A stretch of DNA of 64,000 nt, taken from assembly GCF_010183535.1 (NCBI RefSeq), contig NC_071330.1, forward strand, positions 12,133,717 through 12,197,716. Direction: 5' to 3'. Source of the DNA: Caenorhabditis remanei (lineage: Eukaryota > Nematoda > Chromadorea > Rhabditida > Rhabditidae). Under the pieces are notes generated by a model. It searched no databases. It was given only the letters and a program-made list of their open reading frames with translations, and was not told the DNA's origin. The first letter of the stretch is position 1. Every line of letters begins with the position of its first letter. This document shows, one piece after another, positions 34,750 through 45,371 of the stretch. Made by a program: the position numbers and the translations under genes.

Positions 34750-37318
34750 ATGCTCAAATCGCTGTTTCGAGCAGCAGCAGTAGCGACTAGGTCGGGTCTG
34801 GTTAAACGTCAGATATCCTTCACAGCAATGTTGAGGAGTGAGAGTCAACCAAAAGAGATTATTAATCTGGAGCGGGTTCAAGTTAGGAAAATGAGAAAGA
34901 GGCGTCCAGTTGCATCATCTGTGGTGCCCAAATCGGTGAGAAACAGGAATTCGCCAGGGTTTTTCGAAAATCTTATAGGTACAGTTGCGAGAGCCATCGG
35001 TTGTCGCCATGGCACTGTCAGAATCATTAAATTTGAATGATGTGATCATGGATGGTCATCTGAATGGAATGTACAATATTACATCAATTGATGATGAAGC
35101 AGATGACACATTGCATTTCGTGAAAAAACTGGAATACACTATCAATCCAGCAGAACTCAGTGAGATATTCGTGTTTCGAGATGGTGTCGTCGTCTTCTGG
35201 AACGTGGATTCAAGTCAGAGATCACAGATTTTGAGAGAACTCGAAAGATATGCAATGGCTCCGTATGACTCGATGATTGTGATGGATGAACAGGACCGGA
35301 TGTTCTACAAATTTTCAGAGCAGTTAGTAAATACAAATCTTGCTAAAAATAAATGGAAAGTAGTGATAAAATTTTTTAAAAACACTATTATTACAAACTA
35401 GTTTTTTGCAAAATAGTTGCAACACGTTACTGGTTTCAGCTCGAACTATCCACAGTTTACAGTGAAATTTATCCAATTTTCCGCAAAAATTGTACAAACA
35501 TTCAATTTCTGTGATAAAGAGCTCCGAATTTGAATCAAACCATGATAATCTTCAACGAATCTAAATCTTTACAACCTTTTTCCGATGAAAGACTACAAAA
35601 ATTCAATTTCTACTTTGAAAATCAATATTTTTGAAGCATTTTCAGCTGCAATCTTTCCCATTTTCAGATCGACAGTCTCCTCAATTCGTCAAGATCGTTT
35701 CTTCCTCTCCGGAAAACATCTCGACGCATTCCACGGTTCGAACGAAGCAATTCTGGAACGTTTCGCTATGAGTCAAGCATTCGCTGCTTCTGTTAAAATC
35801 GGTGTTTGGGAGAGTCTTCTGAATAATCTGGCAGAACCACTCTCGAATACAACAAAGTCATTAACACAAGGAAAAATTCCATGGAGTCGGAAACAGGCGT
35901 TGATGAGATCTGGAGAGTTCGCTGCTCTCCGTCATTCGATCAATCTGGATTGTACTCTTTTGAATAAAGATTTCTATTGGGAGAGGCCGGAATTAGAGAA
36001 ATATTATACACTTGCTGGAAGACATTTCTCGTTGGATAGGCGGATAGGGTAGGTTTTTCAAAATGATGAAATTCATTGAAAGTTACCAGTATTTAACAGG
36101 AAAATGCAAAATCGATTGAAAACAGGTCGGACTTTTTGCTTGAAAAATGTAGTTTTAGAAGTACTCAATTATCGAATTCCGATACTTTTTTCCCCACTTA
36201 TCGTACTGAATTGTCTTTGAAACTACTATCGGATTGCCTGAAAACAGTATCTCTGTCCATCTGTGAGCCCGGATGTCTGCGTTATTTAGCCGGGCCTCGA
36301 TCACAGTACAAAAATTTGACTTTTTTCGAAACTTTTTTGATTTTTTTGCAAAAAAGTCAATTTACAACTGTTTTTAAATATCGATAAAAACTCAAGCGTT
36401 CATAGGATTTTCGACTATTTTTTATAGAATTTTCAGAAAATTTCGGAACATTTTGTGAAAAAATTGTGCACATTTTTGGACTCCGGGCCGATATTTTGCA
36501 AGTCTGCTTTAGCTGAAGACACACAACAATACACAAATGGTTATTGTCGAGAAAATAATGAAAACCCTGAAAAACGAATTTGCCAGATGAAACGAGCGAA
36601 ATTACCCAGTTTCAACCAAATTTTTATAATTTTGACTCAGTTTAAACTAGTTTTACCAAAAAATTTCATTTTCTCAGACTTGCCAAATATCGGCCCGGCT
36701 CGGATTCAGAAAATGTGCACAGTTTTTTCACAAAAAGTTCAAAATTTTCGGAAATTTTCATCAAAAATAGTAAAAAATCGAATGTACGCTTGTGTTTTAT
36801 CGATATGTATTATAAAAACAGTCGAGAATTCTACTTTTTTGCAAAAAAATCAAAAAACGTTTCAAAAAATTCAAAATTTCAAGCTTTTGTACTGAGAAAA
36901 ACTGTTTTGTGTCGTTGCAAGTCTAGTTATCGTCGATAATATACTGAAAAACCTGAAAATATGCATGGGACCGGAGGAATGCATTTTTGAGCCAAAATAT
37001 CAATTTGCCAAACAAAACGAGCGTAATTATCCAGATTCGACAATTTTTTTATAATTTTGGCACAGTTTTTCCAAAAAAAAGCAAGCACATTTTCCCACTT
37101 TCAGCCTCCTTAACAAACGACTCGATTATTGTGAGGAGCTCGTGAAAATGGTCGACAATACGATTGCTCTTCGTCATGCATCTCATTTGGAATGGATGAT
37201 TATCGTTCTCATCGTCATTGAAGTCATATTCGATGTGTTCCATTTCGCTGATAAATCGCCCAAATCTGTGATTGTCGTGGCTGCGGACCCGAAGGACGCC
37301 GTGACAGCTGATAAATAA
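34750..37318 (+). CDS. RMND1-like mitochondrial protein (DUF155), 374 aa
   Basis: Four exons (34750-34978, 35022-35322, 35668-36048, 37105-37318) give 374 residues. The first ~25 residues (MLKSLFRAAAVATRSGLVKR) are basic and hydroxylated with no acids, like a mitochondrial presequence. The DUF155 region follows with EIFVFRDGVVVFWNVD, DRFFLSG and ERFAMSQAFAASVKIGVWE. Near the end are LDYCEELVKMVDN and the typical C-terminal membrane anchor LEWMIIVLIVIEVIFDVF (about 332-350). In mammals RMND1 supports mitochondrial translation at the inner membrane. Intron 1 is only 43 bp; reading through it gives a stop. Intron 3 (1,056 bp) contains hairpin element P8. As I recall, the C. elegans counterpart is ZK1010.2, beside ubq-2. 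Confidence 0.93.
36300..36893. repeat. Long inverted repeat (hairpin element P8) in RMND1-like intron
   Basis: The arms run from about ACAGTACAAAAATTTGAC and mirror around 36590. Matching inner parts include TATCGATAAAAA/TTTTATCGATA, GTGCACATTTTTGGA/TCAGAAAATGTGCAC and GGGCCGATATTTTGCAAGTC/GACTTGCCAAATATCGGCCC. The inner GGGCC motif links it to the GGGCC-rich elements elsewhere in the window. Confidence 0.75.
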
Positions 37319-37591
37319 CTTTTTTATTCAAATTCGTGTTTTTTTCATAGAATTCTCTAGTTTTTCCCTGTTAGTTTAGTTTTTATTTCCTATGGAAATG
37401 ACCCAATTTTCTCGGTTTTTACTCGACTATTTGATTTTTTCCCATTGAAATTCACATGTGCTCTCTACGTGTATCCCCGTTTTCGCTCCATAAATCTGCC
37501 TAGTGACTGACTTTTTATATTTTGGCTACCATTTTATTGCATTTTTGTACATGTTCAGTTCAATATTTCTCCTATTTCTTCCTGTGACCGC

Positions 37592-39237
37592 TCAATGACT
37601 TTTCGCTGTCATCATTTCCCTATTAGATTGTTCCGAACTTTGAGAATTTGTACGTGCTCTCCCAAACGTCCGTTCCCAATAACTGTAGCGTGGCGGTGAG
37701 GTTACGGTAGAGCTACGGGTTACTGTAGATTTTGGTGATGACATCGGTTCCAAGGTCTGTGAAAAGTTAATTTGAATTTTGAACAGCGTACAAGACTCAC
37801 CGAATATCTGGGCGGCTCATCCAAATTGGAGGGACCAACTGGCATTTCACGTGGCAGCATATGAGGGTAGAATCCAGGATAGATGACTGGTTGAGGTCTT
37901 CTGAGATATTCCTCATTTCTGGCACATTGAAATAGAATTGAAGCACAAGTGAGCACGAAAAACGCAATGAGAATCCACGTTTTGATGATTGTCGCCGTTG
38001 GATGATCCTCCATATCGGCGTGGAATGCAATAGTGACATTCGATTTGTTGCAGATATTAAAGAATAGTGTTTTCGCTTCTGGATGCTCCAAAACTGCCAA
38101 ATTTATGAGAAAGAATAGGAAGAATGCACCGAATGCCTAGAATAGATGATTACTGTAAATATCTCTAGGTTCTGAAACTCACACTAAACGCGAATAACGG
38201 AATGAGTAGTCCACTGACGTGTGACATAATCGAAAGAAACGCGACAAGAGTACTCATGAAATAAATGAAACTGAAGAATGACGCGTTCTCGTCACCGCCG
38301 GATTTCTTGTCTCCGGACACGACGATATGAGAAGCACAGCCGAGAAGCCAGTGGAATAGAATGTAGAGGGTTAGGGCGCCCTGGAAGAGGAATTGGTAGA
38401 TAAACAGACTTGCAATGGGAATTTTTGATTAAAAACATTTTTTATTCGATTTTTGCCTCCAGGGCAACCGGGCCGAGCCGATATTTTGCAAGTCTCGATA
38501 ACTGTAGTTGGCTTTGAAATCATGTGACTGGAAGATCCGTGGTTGTGTCGAGTGTTAGCTAGTTGTTAGAAAGAATCCTAGAGTTTCAATTTTGTAGTCG
38601 AAAGTTTTTTCTCAATCTCTTATAGTTTTCGAAATACATGCATTTTTTCTCCACCCTCCAGACGCCTCGCTGAGAAAGGCTTTTTCTCGGAAACTACAGA
38701 AAAATTTCCAACTTCAAATATGCAAACTTGTCACAGGCCGTGACGGGAGCCTGGCCCGTCGGCCCGGGGTTCAAAATTCAAAAATGTTTCAACGAAATTT
38801 TGAATTTTTTAGAATTTTTTTTCCGAAAATGTCGAATTTTAGACTATACTTCAGAATTCATTATAAAGCTGTTTATGCATCAAGAAATTGGATTTTTTGA
38901 TGTAATTTTTTTTTATCTCAGCCCGGCCCGGCCGAAGTTTGACAAGTTTGCAAATTGAAGAATTATGGTTTCATCTACACAACCAACTAACATTCGACGC
39001 AATTCGACTACGGGTGGTGACCGATTTCCAATCGTTTTCGTGAATTCCATTCTGTTTCCGTTTGTCCGGATGTCCTCTCACTCTTACCTCACTAGTGAAT
39101 AACAAACACCAATAAATCATTCCATCCATCGTTTTCTCTATCAGATTCCTCTCTCTTCGCCTTGGTAGATCCAATGGTAATTCGATTGCAGTCTCCATTC
39201 CATTCTCGTTTTCACTTCCAGTTCCTCTATTGCTCAT
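37592..39237 (-). CDS. Four-pass membrane protein with two PPxY motifs, 282 aa
   Basis: Four exons (minus strand: 39088-39237, 38183-38380, 37801-38136, 37592-37756) give 282 residues with all introns in phase 0. The N-terminus is cytosolic-looking and acidic, then RRRER. Hydrophobic segments lie at about 38-70, 86-113, 116-132 and 168-187. Two N-glycosylation sequons (NKS at 146 and NVT at 149) lie in the loop before the last segment. The C-terminal tail carries PPRY at ~224-227 and again at ~249-252. PPxY motifs bind WW domains, so recruitment of a Nedd4-type ubiquitin ligase, as for LAPTM and NDFIP proteins, is a reasonable inference. No named family is recognised. The gene is convergent with the RMND1-like gene, with 273 bp between stops. 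Confidence 0.75.
38722..38953. repeat. GGGCC-rich inverted-repeat element in intron 1
   Basis: It begins GCAAACTTGTCACAGGCCG, with GGCCCGTCGGCCCGGGG, and ends CAGCCCGGCCCGGCCGAAG then TTGACAAGTTTGC. A related fragment (GGGCCGAGCCGATATTTTGC) is at about 38466. It belongs to the family at 46668-46942 and 56659-57240. Confidence 0.65.
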
Positions 39238-39502
39238 TTCGGTTTCTCCTTTTTTCAGTTCCAGTTATTTTTCACTTTTTCTGGAATTTTTTGAATATTT
39301 TCATATTTTTGTAGGAAAATCTTGAACCTCTTACCGCTAGTAGACAAAGAATGACGTTCGGTTAGAAATGAAGAATCGAGTAATACTTTTATTTTCTCAA
39401 TTTAAATCTTTTGAAATACATTTCTTCTCAAAGAAAAATACATTAACGTGATGTTCCTCATCTGAAAAAAAACGAGAAAATCCAATTTCAATTTTCTCGC
39501 AG

Positions 39503-39576
39503 AGTTTTTCTTCATTTTGTCCTCTTCGTTGTGTTGTTCATTCTCGCTTTTTCTTCGGCTCCCAAGGGAAATCATG
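39503..39576 (+). other. Probable 5' exon of bckd-1A
   Basis: A leader exon is bounded by TTTTCTCGCAG and a donor in AATCATG|GTGAGT. If spliced to 40357 it adds an ATG in frame immediately before the next ATG (Met-Met-His). Thus the true start may be 39574. The 780-bp intron carries copy 2 of the ~125-bp element (39784-39909). Confidence 0.5.
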
Positions 39577-39783
39577 GTGAGTTTCGCGGTTTCAACGAAT
39601 ATTTTTCTTATTTAGTTTTCACTTTCTGTGCTCCACTGTACTGTAATAAAGTCAGTTGGAGTATTGGAAACGCGCTCCACTAAAACTTTTTTTGACTTTT
39701 ACTAGGAGAGCGTATTAGCTACATGAAGTTGAGGCTTCAGCACAACTTAAAGACTCAATGCACTTTTAGTGCTAATAACTCAG

Positions 39784-39909
39784 TACAGTTCTTACAACTG
39801 CGCTCCACCGAAATGTCCTTTTAAAATGTCCCTTTTTCTCTGAGCGTCTCAATTTCTCACACTATTTTCTCGATTTCGGTAGAGCACAGTTGTGAGAAGC
39901 GTGCCGTGA
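39784..39909. repeat. ~125-bp 'CACAGTTCTTACAACTGCGC' element, copy 2
   Basis: It runs from CAGTACAGTTCTTACAACTG to GCACAGTTGTGAGAAGCGTG in the leader intron of bckd-1A. The body is the same as copies 1, 3 and 4. Confidence 0.8.
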
Positions 39910-40356
39910 AACTCCACTCCATAAAAACTCAATTTTCCTCTCAAAATGACTGATTTTTAACCATGTTCCTCCAGTTTTTATTTCTGCAAATACTGCGACA
40001 CTCCTGGTCAATGATGTTTGACTTTTCCTCAACCAATATCTCTCTTTTTTTCTCTATCTCTTATCGTTGAAAAGCTGCTGATTGACAGTTTAACGGTGTC
40101 GTCAAGACACCAGAGTTGACGACAAATTGCGGACTTTTTGTCATAAAATCTCTTCTTTTTTGTGACAAAAACTGATTTTCTCACGATTTTCCACGACTCT
40201 TTTCTAGTCTTTGTATAAAAATGTGTCTACGAAAAACAGGAAAAAATCATACTTTTTCAAAAAATGTCCGATTTTTTGTTGGTTTCCCCTGTATTTCGTA
40301 CCTTTTTCAGTTAATCTCGAGTTTCTGTTAAAAAATTATAATTTTTGATATTTCAG

Positions 40357-43299
40357 ATGCACAGAGCACTCCTCAACGTCACAAGACGGGCCGCCGCCGT
40401 CAGAAATTTGGCATCGACGGTCGAAGGAGACGCTTTCCGTCTCAATGAGTACAGTTCCAAGTACTTGGGTCATCGAAAGGTGAACAAATGATAAAGAAGA
40501 GGCAAAATCTGTGAAAATCAGTGAAAAATCGATAGAAATCAGTTGAAATTGATTGGAAAAAGCTCGTAAAAGACGAAAATTAAATAGATAACTAATTTTA
40601 ATTTTTGCAATCATAATCAAAATTATTTGGTAATCCTCGGTGAAGAATTAAAAAAATACAGATACTTGTCTTTTTTTCTACTCCCAATATTGGTCCCAAA
40701 TCAGGTTGAAAATCCAAAAATCCGAGTTTTAGCCAAAAATTAAGCTGAAAACGGGATTTTTAAATCGAAAAATCAGAATTCCTGAGTTTTTGAGCCTTAA
40801 ATTCGGCTGAAAATAAGATTTTCAGCTTGAAATATGAAATTCTAGAGTTTTCGATGAAAGAATGAGAAAAAGTTGGCTTGAAATTTCGATTTTTAGATTA
40901 GAATTGAGCTAAAAACGGGATGTTTTGCTAATTTCTGAGTTTTTAAATGGGAGTTGAAGGTTTTGAAACGAAAATTTGGCTGAAAATAAGATTTTTCGTC
41001 TTAAAATTAAGTATTTCGAGCAAAAATTTTCAAAAATACTTCAAAATGCTCTCGATATTATTCTCGTTCATAAATTATACTAAAAATCGCTCGAAACTTT
41101 GAAAATCATTGTCTTCCAGGCTGCATTCACCGAAAAACTCGAAATCATCAACGCCGACGACACGCCAGCGATTCCAATCTACCGTGTCACAAATGCAGTT
41201 GGTGACGTCATCGACAAGTCTCAAGATCCGAATTTCGACGAGGAAACCGCTCTGAAAATGTATAAAACAATGACTCAACTGAATATAATGGATCGTATTC
41301 TGTACGATTCGCAACGTCAGGGAAGAATCTCATTTTATATGACAAGTTTCGGAGAAGAGGGAAATCACGTGGGAAGTGCTGCCGCGTTGGATGCAAATGA
41401 TTTGATCTACGGACAGTATCGAGAGGCTGGAGTACTGTTATGGAGAGGATATTCGATGGAGAATTTCATGAATCAATGCTACGGAAATGCTGATGATTTG
41501 GGAAAAGGTACGGAGATTTTTTGATTTTAGAAAGGTAAAAAAACTGGAAAATTGGTCAAAATTCCAGTGTCTGGCGCACCTCTGACGCGTTTTTAACCGA
41601 ATTTCGACTGAAATCGCGTCAAAAGTGCGCCAGACACGGTTTCTGGATCATCAGCGGGGAAAAGTAAGATCCTGGCGCATCTTTGGCGCGTTCAAATCGA
41701 AGTTCGATCTGAAACGCGTCAAAGGTGCGCTAGACTCGACATTTCCGTCGGTTCAGATTCTAAAAGCGCCAACGCAACGCCTGTGTAAAATCAATTTTTT
41801 TATTATTTCAATCAATAATCCAAATTTCTGTATTACTATTTCAGGTCGCCAAATGCCAATGCATTTCGGAACGAAAGAGCGTAACTTTGTGACAATCTCC
41901 TCCCCACTGACGACTCAACTCCCTCAAGCCGTTGGATCTGCGTACGCATTCAAACAACAGAAGGATAATCAACGCATAGTTGTTGTCTACTTTGGAGATG
42001 GAGCTGCTTCTGAGGGTGATGCTCACGCTGCATTCAATTTCGCTGCCACACTGAAATGCCCGATTATCTTCTTCTGTCGTAACAATGGATACGCTATCTC
42101 GACACCGACTAGCGAGCAATACGGAGGAGATGGAATCGCTGGAAAAGGACCGGCTTATGGACTTCATACTATTCGGTGAGGGGTTTTAGTGAAAATCTGA
42201 AAATCTTAAGAATCGGAGATGAAATCGAGATCAGTTGTGACTGATAACGCTTTTAGTGGTCGGATTAGGATTGCGAATGTCCAGTGTATCGCCTAGTGTA
42301 GATTTACAAACGAACTTGATTTACGACGCTATTCCGTAAATGTTTCGATCTCTGTTCTCAAATTACGAGCTCCGATGTAGATTTACGAAGCTCAAATGTA
42401 GATTTACGGAGCTCGAATGTAGATTTACGGAGCTCGAATTTAGATTTACGGAGCTCGGATGTAGATTTACGAAGCACTGATGTAGATTTACGGAGCTCGA
42501 ATGTAGATTTACGAAGCATGAATGTAGATTTACGAAGCTCGAATTTAGATTTACGGAGCTCGGATGTAGATTTACGAAGCACTGATGTAGATTTACGGAG
42601 CTCGAATGTAGATTTTCATGGTACGATTCTAGATTTATGAAGGCTCTTGTCGATCCATGAGGAGGTTTTACCAGTGACTCAAATTTACTTAACTAGTTGA
42701 TATCATCGTGAAATTAAATACACAATTACAGATCCTTCATTTTCAGTACGTGCTGGTTAGATTGTATTTACGGGAACCCTGGATTGCTATTTTTGACACT
42801 CTGAACCCCCCATACCCTCCATTAACTTCCCCTATTTTTCAGTGTCGACGGAAACGATCTGCTCGCTGTGTACAATGCCACGAAAGAGGCTCGTCGTGTC
42901 GCCCTTACTAATCGACCAGTACTAATCGAAGCGATGACTTACCGTCTGGGACATCACTCGACTTCTGACGATTCGACTGCCTACAGATCAGCTGAAGAAG
43001 TTGAGACATGGGGAGACAAGGATCATCCGATCACCCGTTTCAACAAGTATATCAGTGAACGTGGATGGTGGAACGAAGAAAAAGAGAAAGAGTGGCAGAA
43101 GGAGGTGAAGAAGAGAGTTCTCACTGAGTTCTCAGCTGCTGAGAAAAGAAAGAAGGCTCACTATCATGATCTGTTCGAAGACGTCTACGATGAGCTGCCA
43201 CTTCGTCTTCGTCTTCAACGAGATGAGTTGGATGCTCATATTGCGGAGTATAAAGAGCACTACCCGCTGGAGGGACTTCATGAGAAACATCAAAAATAA
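40357..43299 (+). CDS. bckd-1A: Branched-chain 2-oxoacid dehydrogenase E1 alpha subunit, 432 aa
   Basis: Four coding exons (40357-40479, 41120-41507, 41845-42175, 42843-43299) give 432 residues, near the ~445 of animal BCKDHA. The N-terminus ([20 protein letters not shown]) suits mitochondrial import. The thiamine-diphosphate motif is GDGAASEGD (221-229) to CRNN (248-251), and [15 protein letters not shown] is well preserved. The phosphorylation loop [16 protein letters not shown] (315-330) and the following [16 protein letters not shown] distinguish it from pyruvate dehydrogenase E1 alpha. With E1 beta it decarboxylates the keto acids of Leu, Ile and Val. Introns hold a hairpin pair (41570-41740) and a 21-bp tandem repeat (42360-42612). 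AATAAA lies about 14 bp after the stop. Confidence 0.96.
41570..41740. repeat. Two GCGCC-type hairpins in bckd-1A intron 2
   Basis: GTGTCTGGCGCACCTCTGAC is answered by AAGTGCGCCAGACAC ~60 bp on. CCTGGCGCATCTTTGGCGCG is answered by CGCGTCAAAGGTGCGCTAGA. Two diverged copies of the same foldback thus stand in tandem. Confidence 0.7.
42360..42612. repeat. 21-bp minisatellite in bckd-1A intron 3
   Basis: About 12 units of a 21-bp repeat, GTAGATTTACGGAGCTCGAAT with variants (GAAGCACTGAT, GAAGCATGAAT). The 21-bp period keeps one frame open on the minus strand (ELRKST..), which is not a gene. Related GTAGATTTAC fragments recur at 49005-49150. Confidence 0.9.
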
Positions 43300-45371
43300 A
43301 TTCAGTTTTTGTGGAATAAATAATAGATTTATTAGATTCAATTTGTGTTTTAGATCCCCCTTGTGCCATTCCAATGTAGTTTATTGTGTTCTTATGGTTT
43401 TTATGTGACTTATTTTTTTGAGGTTTTAAGGAAGAAATTTTCTGATTTCTTTCTGAATTTCCCAAGTTTTCCATCTGAAATCCCCTCTTCCCGACGACTA
43501 AAATATTTCCTAGGTGCCTTTTCCCCTCTCGCATATTTTCAGTACCATTTAGCATTTCTTATCTTTCTGAGATTGCTCTAAGCCCCGCCCCCTTCTTCTT
43601 TTTCCGAATCGGCTCGTTCTGTTTTATGATTTGTTTTCTATGTGACAATAAATATGTGTAGTAGATTCGAATTTTTGAAACTTTCCTTATCTTTTTTCCC
43701 CACTCTTATCAATCAGTTTGCTTCTCTTTTCCCAATGATTTCTATCTCTTTTTCATCTTCTTTTTCTCTTTTTCTTTTCTCTTTTTATTTCACTTGGACG
43801 GTCATCTTCTTCTTCTCGTTTTTTTCTCTTTTTCTCTCGACGTCTCTTTTCTCTCTATTCCATCTATTTGTCTTATTGTGTTCTATGTTCTTTTTTATTA
43901 TTTGTGCAAACGGTTTGCTATCTTTTTTAGGCAATTAACTTTTTTAGGCCAATAAGTTTGGCCTAAAATTTGGAAATTCGAGTGAAAATGCCTTTTTGAT
44001 GGAGATCGGATATTGGCCAGATCTTGGCATTGAAACCGGTTTTAGATCTGATTTTCAGAGTAGTAGTTGTCGGTTTTTCTCTAAAAATGCTTATTTATTC
44101 ATATAGATATATAGTTTTCACCCAATAGTTGTTTTATTGGCGTTTTTATCAATTGTTCTGGTTATTAGCTCTGCACAATTCTTACAACTGCGCTCCACCG
44201 AATTCCCCTGGAAAAGTTCTCTTTTTCTCTGAGTCTCTCAATTTTGCACTGAATTTTCTTTGGTTACGGTAGAGCGCGGTTGTAAGAAGCGTGAAAAAGT
44301 AAATTGGGGTTTGAAAAATGGACAATATCTCTTCCCGAGATATGAGGCAGTTCTTCAAGAGTTTGTATCTCAAAACCCTGAGTAGCTATCAAAAAATTGT
44401 CAACTAGTAAAATCATCCACAGGAAATTTCCTACATTTTCCTAATTGACTACCTTTTGATAGCTATTTTAGTTTTTGAGATACGGACCTTCAAAGAAAAG
44501 TGACGATGGGAGAGAGACGCAGACAGCTAGACAGTCTAGCTTCTCTGCACTCTCTCTTTGCTCTTCGTCTCAATGCGCTTACCTTTGAAGGAGCAAAAAT
44601 ACATATAAATTACAATCAAAAATTAAAAAATAGCAATAAATAAATAAAAATTGTTAACTATAGCAATAATCCACTCAAAAATTCCTATTTTCACAAAACT
44701 TTATGTGTACTCAAGAGCCTATTCAAAAGGTGACATGAGCAAGAGAAAAGAGCTCACTTACAATCCCTCTCTGACCCTTCTCCGGTTTTCAGTAGTTGGG
44801 TCAATGCATATAAAAAGCCCTTTGTCCTAAAAATCCTGGATTTTTGTCTGAAAATTGCCGTTTTTTATGAGAAAATGGAAGTTTTTGGCTCAAATATCCC
44901 GAATTTTCTTCTGAAAAACGCCTGAAAGTTTACTGGTTCTTGAGATATTGTCCATTTTTCAAACCCCAATTTACTTTTCACGCTTCTTACAACCGCGCTC
45001 TACCGTAACCGAAGAAAATTGAATGCGAAATTGAGAGACTAAGAGAAAAGGAGACATATTAAAAGGAGATTTCAGTGGAGCGCAGTTGTAAGAACTGTGC
45101 CGAGCTGATATCTCTCTTCGTTTTTCATAATTCGTTTTGATTTCGATATACACAATCTCGATTTTATGATAGAACCAACACTAGAACTCGCTTCCCCAAT
45201 CCAGAATCTAATCTCCAGAATTCAGAATCTTTCTTTTCAAATTCACCATTTTCCCAATTAATTTCCTGATCTTCTCTCCTTCTATCAGTTTTGTTTTGTT
45301 TTAAATTTGTTTATCTCACAATTTCTATTTTTCAGTCAATATGTATTTTCAAAATATTTTGTTCCAGAAAA
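43300..45371. other. Intergenic bckd-1A to ttm-1 (2.1 kb)
   Basis: It contains the bckd-1A 3' region, a pyrimidine-rich stretch at 43670-43900 (TTTCTCTTTTTC) and the composite inverted element at 44166-45108. A leader region follows with acceptor TTTTGTTCCAG just before the ttm-1 distal first exon. No other exon is supported. Confidence 0.5.
44166..45108. mobile_element. Composite element flanked by inverted ~125-bp copies
   Basis: Copy 3 (44166-44293) and copy 4 (44979-45108) of the CTTACAACTGCGCTC element face each other. The match extends inward through GTAAATTGGGGTTTGAAAAA and TGGACAATATCTC (to about 44344 and from about 44943). The ~600-bp interior holds a TATCTC-family repeat with AGCTAGACAGTCTAGCT. 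The whole ~940 bp looks like a foldback unit or two elements that trapped a third. Confidence 0.65.

Noticed and set aside
42358..42582. ELRKST-repeat minus-strand frame
   Set aside because: It arises because the intronic minisatellite has a 21-bp period, a multiple of 3.
40357..43299. Calling this gene pyruvate dehydrogenase E1 alpha
   Set aside because: The [13 protein letters not shown] loop and the [16 protein letters not shown] segment that follows match the branched-chain enzyme, and the neighbours fit the bckd-1A locus.
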